Source of the DNA: Opitutus sp. ER46 | Lineage (GTDB): Bacteria; Verrucomicrobiota; Verrucomicrobiia; Opitutales; Opitutaceae | DNA: 64,000 bases | Reading direction: 5' to 3' | Assembly: GCF_003054705.1 (NCBI RefSeq) | Contig: NZ_QAYX01000021.1 | Coordinates: 124,001 to 188,000, forward strand | Shown here: piece after piece, positions 60,656 to 64,000 of the stretch | Numbering within the stretch: the stretch's first letter is position 1 | How the letters are laid out: the number at the start of each line of letters is the position of its first letter | Notes under the pieces: model-generated | The model's database searches: none | What the model saw: the letters and a program-made list of their open reading frames with translations, nothing else | Told to the model about the DNA's origin: nothing | Program-made: the position numbers and the translations under genes

Positions 60656-60727
60656 CTGATCCGATCGAACCGATCGATCCGACTGATCGGTCGGATCACG
60701 CGGATCGGTCCGATCGGTCGGACTCGC
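60656..60727. repeat. Nonamer GATC-word array, site 2
   Basis: Eight contiguous 9-bp units occupy 72 bp: CTGATCCGA, TCGAACCGA, TCGATCCGA, CTGATCGGT, CGGATCACG, CGGATCGGT, CCGATCGGT and CGGACTCGC. The 9-bp period is strict. It lies between the convergent kinase and oxidoreductase genes. Confidence 0.85.
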
Positions 60728-60784
60728 AATGGCAGTCCGCGGCAAGCGTGGCGCCGTCGCGCGCCGGCCGGGCCAGAGTCGCGC

Positions 60785-62278
60785 CTAGGTGCGCGCGGGC
60801 GGGTTGGCGCGGGGCATGGGGAGCGGGTCGACGCGGTTGGGCATCGGCGCGTACTCCGGCTTCTCCAGCCCGGTGACGAGGTCCTGGATGCGCACCGGGA
60901 GGTTGGTCTTGAAACACTGGTTGGCGGCGATGCCCACGAGGCAGGACATCGCGCCCGCGCGTTCGTCGGAAGCGCGGCGGTATTTGTCGGCCGGCACGTC
61001 GGGCAGGAAGATCTCATCGAGCATGACCTTGTCGCCGCCGCCATGGCCTCCCGTGCCCGTCCAGGGCTTGATGATCTCGGGCGCGCCGCGCAACGGGATG
61101 ACGCGGGTCGAGACGCCATTCTCCGCGATGCCGCCCTGCACGGTGTCAGTGCCGTTGACGTAGATCTGCTCGACGATCGAGTGCTCAAGTCGGCCGAGGG
61201 TGCCGTTGAAGACGACGTGGTAGCCCTCCCACGCGTTGAACGCGTTGAGCGAGTAGGCGAGCGTCGCGTTGGTGTCGTAGTTCACCAGCACGTTCATCGT
61301 ATCCTCGATGTCGATGCGCGGATTCCACACGCATTGGTCGCGGAAGTAGCCGTCGTACTTCTCCTGGTCGAGGTACATCGCCTTCAGGTTCCGGTTGGCG
61401 GCGAGGTCGAAGAAGAAGCCGCACTTGTCCTTTTCCGGGCAGGTGTGGCAGCGCTGGTGCGCGCCCTTGAGCCCGAAGCGCCTGGCCGTCTGCTCCGTGT
61501 AGAACTCGCGCTTGCCGGTGGCGAAGACCTGCACGGGCGACGCCCCGAGCCACCAGTTCACGAGGTCGAAGTGGTGGCTGGCCTTGTGAATCATGAGTCC
61601 GCCCGAGTTCTTCTTCTCGCCGTGCCAGCGGCGGAAGTAGTCGGCGCCGTGGTGCGTGTTCAGCATCCAGTGAAAGTCGACGGACAGGATGTTGCCGATC
61701 GCGCCGCTCATGAGGAGGTCCTTCACCTGCGTGCGGGGCGGGGAGTAACGGTAGTTGAACGTGACCCGCAGGTGGCGGCCGGTGCGCTTGGTGGCATCGA
61801 TGATTCGCTGGCACTTCGCGGCGTCGGTCGTCATCGGCTTCTCGGAGATGGCGTCACAGCCCAGCTCCATCGCGCGGACAATGTAGCCGTCGTGCGTGGC
61901 GTCGACGGTCGTGACGATCACGAACTCGGGCTTCATTTCGGCGATCATCCGTTCGAAGTCGGCGGCGGCGTAGGCGGGCGGCGGCGGGGCGCCATTGGCC
62001 TGCGAGCGGATGCGGGCGAGTTCGAGGCGGCCCGGATTCAGGTCGCAGATACCGACAAGTTCCGCGTGCGCCGCGTAGGTCTTCTCAATCGCATCCTGGT
62101 ACATCGTGTGGCGGCCGCCGACGCCGACGATGGCGTAGCGTTTGCGCCGCGGGCCCGTGACGCTGGCGACGGATTCGGTGGCGAAGCTGGTGCCCAGGGC
62201 GGCGAGCCCGAGCCCGGTGGCGGAGACGGATTTCACGAACGTGCGGCGGTCGATAGGGGTGGAGATTGGGGATGACAT
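60785..62278 (-). CDS. Tat-exported Gfo/Idh/MocA family oxidoreductase
   Basis: This 497-residue protein starts at ATG 62278. It has a twin-arginine leader (DRRTFVK at 10-16 followed by a hydrophobic stretch). The N-terminal Rossmann fold follows ([16 protein letters not shown] near 48, [18 protein letters not shown] near 73 and ISEKPMTTD near 147). The substrate domain has [18 protein letters not shown] and [16 protein letters not shown] around 205-245. An internal Cys cluster [14 protein letters not shown] near 289 is unusual for this family and could bind a metal. Such periplasmic, Tat-dependent members are abundant in Verrucomicrobiota and act on sugars or glycosides. Together with the adjacent GH28 gene it may act on galacturonate-containing oligosaccharides. 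Confidence 0.93.
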   Translation of the reverse strand: MSSPISTPIDRRTFVKSVSATGLGLAALGTSFATESVASVTGPRRKRYAIVGVGGRHTMYQDAIEKTYAAHAELVGICDLNPGRLELARIRSQANGAPPPPAYAAADFERMIAEMKPEFVIVTTVDATHDGYIVRAMELGCDAISEKPMTTDAAKCQRIIDATKRTGRHLRVTFNYRYSPPRTQVKDLLMSGAIGNILSVDFHWMLNTHHGADYFRRWHGEKKNSGGLMIHKASHHFDLVNWWLGASPVQVFATGKREFYTEQTARRFGLKGAHQRCHTCPEKDKCGFFFDLAANRNLKAMYLDQEKYDGYFRDQCVWNPRIDIEDTMNVLVNYDTNATLAYSLNAFNAWEGYHVVFNGTLGRLEHSIVEQIYVNGTDTVQGGIAENGVSTRVIPLRGAPEIIKPWTGTGGHGGGDKVMLDEIFLPDVPADKYRRASDERAGAMSCLVGIAANQCFKTNLPVRIQDLVTGLEKPEYAPMPNRVDPLPMPRANPPART

Positions 62279-62347
62279 GCTCCCCCGCAAGACGCGCGGG
62301 CCGGGGTGGGAGATTCGCGGGGCGGCGGGGGGGCGGTAACCCCGCCG

Positions 62348-62375
62348 CCTCTTTCTCTTACTCTTCCTCTTTCTC
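62348..62375. repeat. Pyrimidine arm, locus 2 (pairs with 62539-62566)
   Basis: The 28-bp tract of CTCTTT/CTCTTA/CTCTTC words is the reverse complement of 62539-62566 at 26 of 28 positions. The difference is one swapped pair of neighbouring hexamers (GGAAGAG and GTAAGAG order). The 20-bp word shared with locus 1 begins at 62356. Confidence 0.8.
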
Positions 62376-62400
62376 ATACTCCTCCGGCCTCGATCCAGAC

Positions 62401-62484
<84 letters not shown>

Positions 62485-62524
62485 GGCGCCGGCTACGAAA
62501 AGGCCGGCGCAGCCTCAATCCCTC

Positions 62525-62566
62525 GAGAGAAAGAGTAAGAGAAAGAGTAAGAGGAAGAGAAAGAGG
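62525..62566. repeat. Purine arm, locus 2
   Basis: GAGAAAGAG/TAAGAG hexamer words run toward the GH28-like stop codon. Positions 62531-62547 pair perfectly with part of 62348-62375; 62539-62566 pair at 26 of 28 positions. Confidence 0.75.
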
Positions 62567-62581
62567 GGGGCGGGGGGGCGC

Positions 62582-64000
62582 TCAGTCGGCGATGCGGACG
62601 GCGTCGGCGGCGACGCCATCGGCCAAGGTGTAAGGCTTCTTGGCGAGGCGAAGATCGCTCTCCTCGATGCGGATGCCGCGGGAGTCGACGCCGGCCACGG
62701 TCATGAAGACATCGGTCGCGGGGGAGGTGATGCCGTGAAGGATGATGTCCTGCGCGTGATTCAGCGCGTACACCGGGCCTTTCGTCGGCGTGATGGCGAC
62801 GTGTTCGAAGGCGACCTGCTTGACGTAATTGGCGACGACGCCGGCGGTCGAGTTCACCTCGATCGAGGAGAAGCTGAGGTTCTCGAGATAGGAGTCCGCC
62901 GAACCTTGAAGCCGGATTGCGGTGGGGGCGCCGGAGCCGGTGACGCGCCGGACATGGATGTTGCGAAAGCGCGGGGCCTTCGCGCCGACGGGCTGGTTAC
63001 GGTCCGCGCCGTAGTCCATGTTTATGATCACGACCTCGTACTTCAGGTCCTTTACGCGGAGGTTCTCCGCCCAGACGTTCTCGACGATCCCGCCCCGGTC
63101 CTGGCGCGATTTGATGCGCACCGCGCGGTCGGTCCCTTCGAATTCGCAGTTGTGCAGGTAGACGTTGCGCACGTCGCCTGACATCTCGCTGCCGATGACC
63201 AGGCCGCCGTGGCCGCGCTTCGAGGAGCACCAGCGCATGACGACGTTCTCGGTCGGGCGGCCGACGCGCCAACCGTCCTCGTTGTAGCCGGACTTGAGGA
63301 CGACGCAGTCGTCGCCGGTGTCGAACACGCAGTGCTCGATGAGGACGTTGCGGCAGGAGTCGGGATCGATGCCGTCGTTGTTGGGGCCGTCGGTGAGGAC
63401 GTGCACGCGTCGGATGATGATGTTCTCCGAATAGATCGGGTGGATTGTCCAGTTGGGCCCGCCGCCGATCGTAAAACCCTCCATCAGCACGTTGCGGCAC
63501 CCGTGGAAGACCACGAAGCTCGGGCGCATGGCCGCCTCGACGGTGCCGAAGATGCGTTGCGCAACAGGCACGCCTTTCGCGCCGGCCTCGAAATGCTTCC
63601 GGGTCTCCTTCTTCGCCCAGGCCCACCAAGCCTTGGCGTTGCCGTTGAGCCGGCCCGGGCCGGTGATGCCGACGTTGGTGCAGCCGCGCGCGTAAATGAG
63701 CGGCGAGTAGTTGTACACGTCGATGCCGCCCACGCGGACGAGCACGACGGGCAGGTAGTCCTCGAACACATCGCTGAACACCACCTCGGCATCTTGTGCG
63801 AGATGCAGTTCGATATTGCTGCGGAGATGGATCGGCCCGGTGAGCCAGCGTCCGGCCGGCACGAGCACGCGGCCGCCGCCAGCCTCCGCGCACGCGGCGA
63901 TGGCCTTGGCGAACGCGGCGGTGTTCTTGATTTCGCCGCCCGGCACCGCTCCGAAGTCGACGATGTTCATCACGCGGTCGCCAAAGGCAGGGCGCTCCAG
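62582..64000 (-). CDS. GH28 polygalacturonase-family glycoside hydrolase (5' end beyond window)
   Basis: At least 472 residues are visible. The frame stays open to the right edge: a GTG at 63973 and ATG at 63970 exist, but the codons before them (ending LERPAFGDRV) match the usual GH28 lead-in, so the true start is outside. Motifs in order are FGAVPGGEIKNTAAFAKAIA, GAGxxP-like GGGRVLVPAGRW, PNNDGIDPDSCRN (NTDG block), FDTGDDCVVLKSG (two catalytic Asp), RGHGGLVIGSEMSG and RAVRIKSRQ. These are the complete GH28 catalytic set. It should hydrolyse galacturonan or rhamnogalacturonan linkages. It is followed 303 bp later by the Tat oxidoreductase, with repeat arms between. Confidence 0.93.
   Translation of the reverse strand: MERPAFGDRVMNIVDFGAVPGGEIKNTAAFAKAIAACAEAGGGRVLVPAGRWLTGPIHLRSNIELHLAQDAEVVFSDVFEDYLPVVLVRVGGIDVYNYSPLIYARGCTNVGITGPGRLNGNAKAWWAWAKKETRKHFEAGAKGVPVAQRIFGTVEAAMRPSFVVFHGCRNVLMEGFTIGGGPNWTIHPIYSENIIIRRVHVLTDGPNNDGIDPDSCRNVLIEHCVFDTGDDCVVLKSGYNEDGWRVGRPTENVVMRWCSSKRGHGGLVIGSEMSGDVRNVYLHNCEFEGTDRAVRIKSRQDRGGIVENVWAENLRVKDLKYEVVIINMDYGADRNQPVGAKAPRFRNIHVRRVTGSGAPTAIRLQGSADSYLENLSFSSIEVNSTAGVVANYVKQVAFEHVAITPTKGPVYALNHAQDIILHGITSPATDVFMTVAGVDSRGIRIEESDLRLAKKPYTLADGVAADAVRIAD

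Overview
The window looks like a chromosomal segment of a high-GC member of the Verrucomicrobiota, most likely family Opitutaceae. This is inferred from gene content, not from a database match. The pointers are an Opitutaceae-type TonB-dependent receptor with an N-terminal carboxypeptidase-regulatory-like domain and no SusD partner, secreted pectate lyases ending in calcium-binding repeats, a Tat-exported Gfo/Idh/MocA oxidoreductase, a rhomboid-like protein with a short C-terminal helical domain, and intergenic spaces crowded with short-period repeats. No rRNA, tRNA, insertion sequence, prophage or CRISPR array was recognised.

Region 1 (1-17137) is a surface polysaccharide locus. It holds a Wzx-like flippase, a polyprenyl-phosphate hexose-1-phosphate transferase, an O-antigen ligase/polymerase-like protein with a TPR-like tail, at least five glycosyltransferases, two multi-membrane-span proteins, two methyltransferase-like proteins, a CapA-like protein and an asparagine-synthase-like ATP-grasping enzyme without a glutaminase cysteine. 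Many genes overlap by 3-4 bp (ATGA or GTGA), so several short operons are translationally coupled. One gene is cut by the left edge.

Region 2 (17275-20016) holds a VTT/TVP38-type membrane protein, exodeoxyribonuclease VII large subunit and a cytochrome b562-like periplasmic protein.

Region 3 (20115-32177, with satellites at 37026-38354, 41711-44266 and 60785-64000) is a plant cell-wall polysaccharide programme. It comprises two GH95 alpha-L-fucosidase-family enzymes, two PL1-like pectate lyases, a DUF3826 protein, one large TonB-dependent receptor, a large beta-helix plus barrel-like protein, a GH28 polygalacturonase-family enzyme cut by the right edge, and a Tat-exported oxidoreductase. Together they suggest uptake and breakdown of fucosylated pectin such as rhamnogalacturonan side chains.

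Region 4 (32215-60606) is mostly housekeeping and signalling: two orphan CheY-like receivers, a rhomboid-like protein lacking its histidine, a geranylgeranyl-reductase-like flavoprotein, a SpoU methyltransferase, an RlmM/FtsJ-like methyltransferase, an ECF sigma factor fused to a membrane domain, a B12-dependent ribonucleotide reductase with a likely NrdR operator pair, an RsuA-family pseudouridine synthase, a YhbY-like protein, an RDD protein, a D-2-hydroxyacid dehydrogenase, a sugar isomerase-like protein, an MFS transporter and a PAS histidine kinase.

The least explained content is intergenic. (i) Two copies of a double palindrome have the same 21-nt core spacing and compensating stem changes. 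(ii) Tandem arrays with periods of 6, 7, 9, about 17 and 30 bp often start at, or include, a stop codon. (iii) Long purine/pyrimidine inverted arms are built from the same 6-bp words at two loci. These are the best candidates for an undescribed system.
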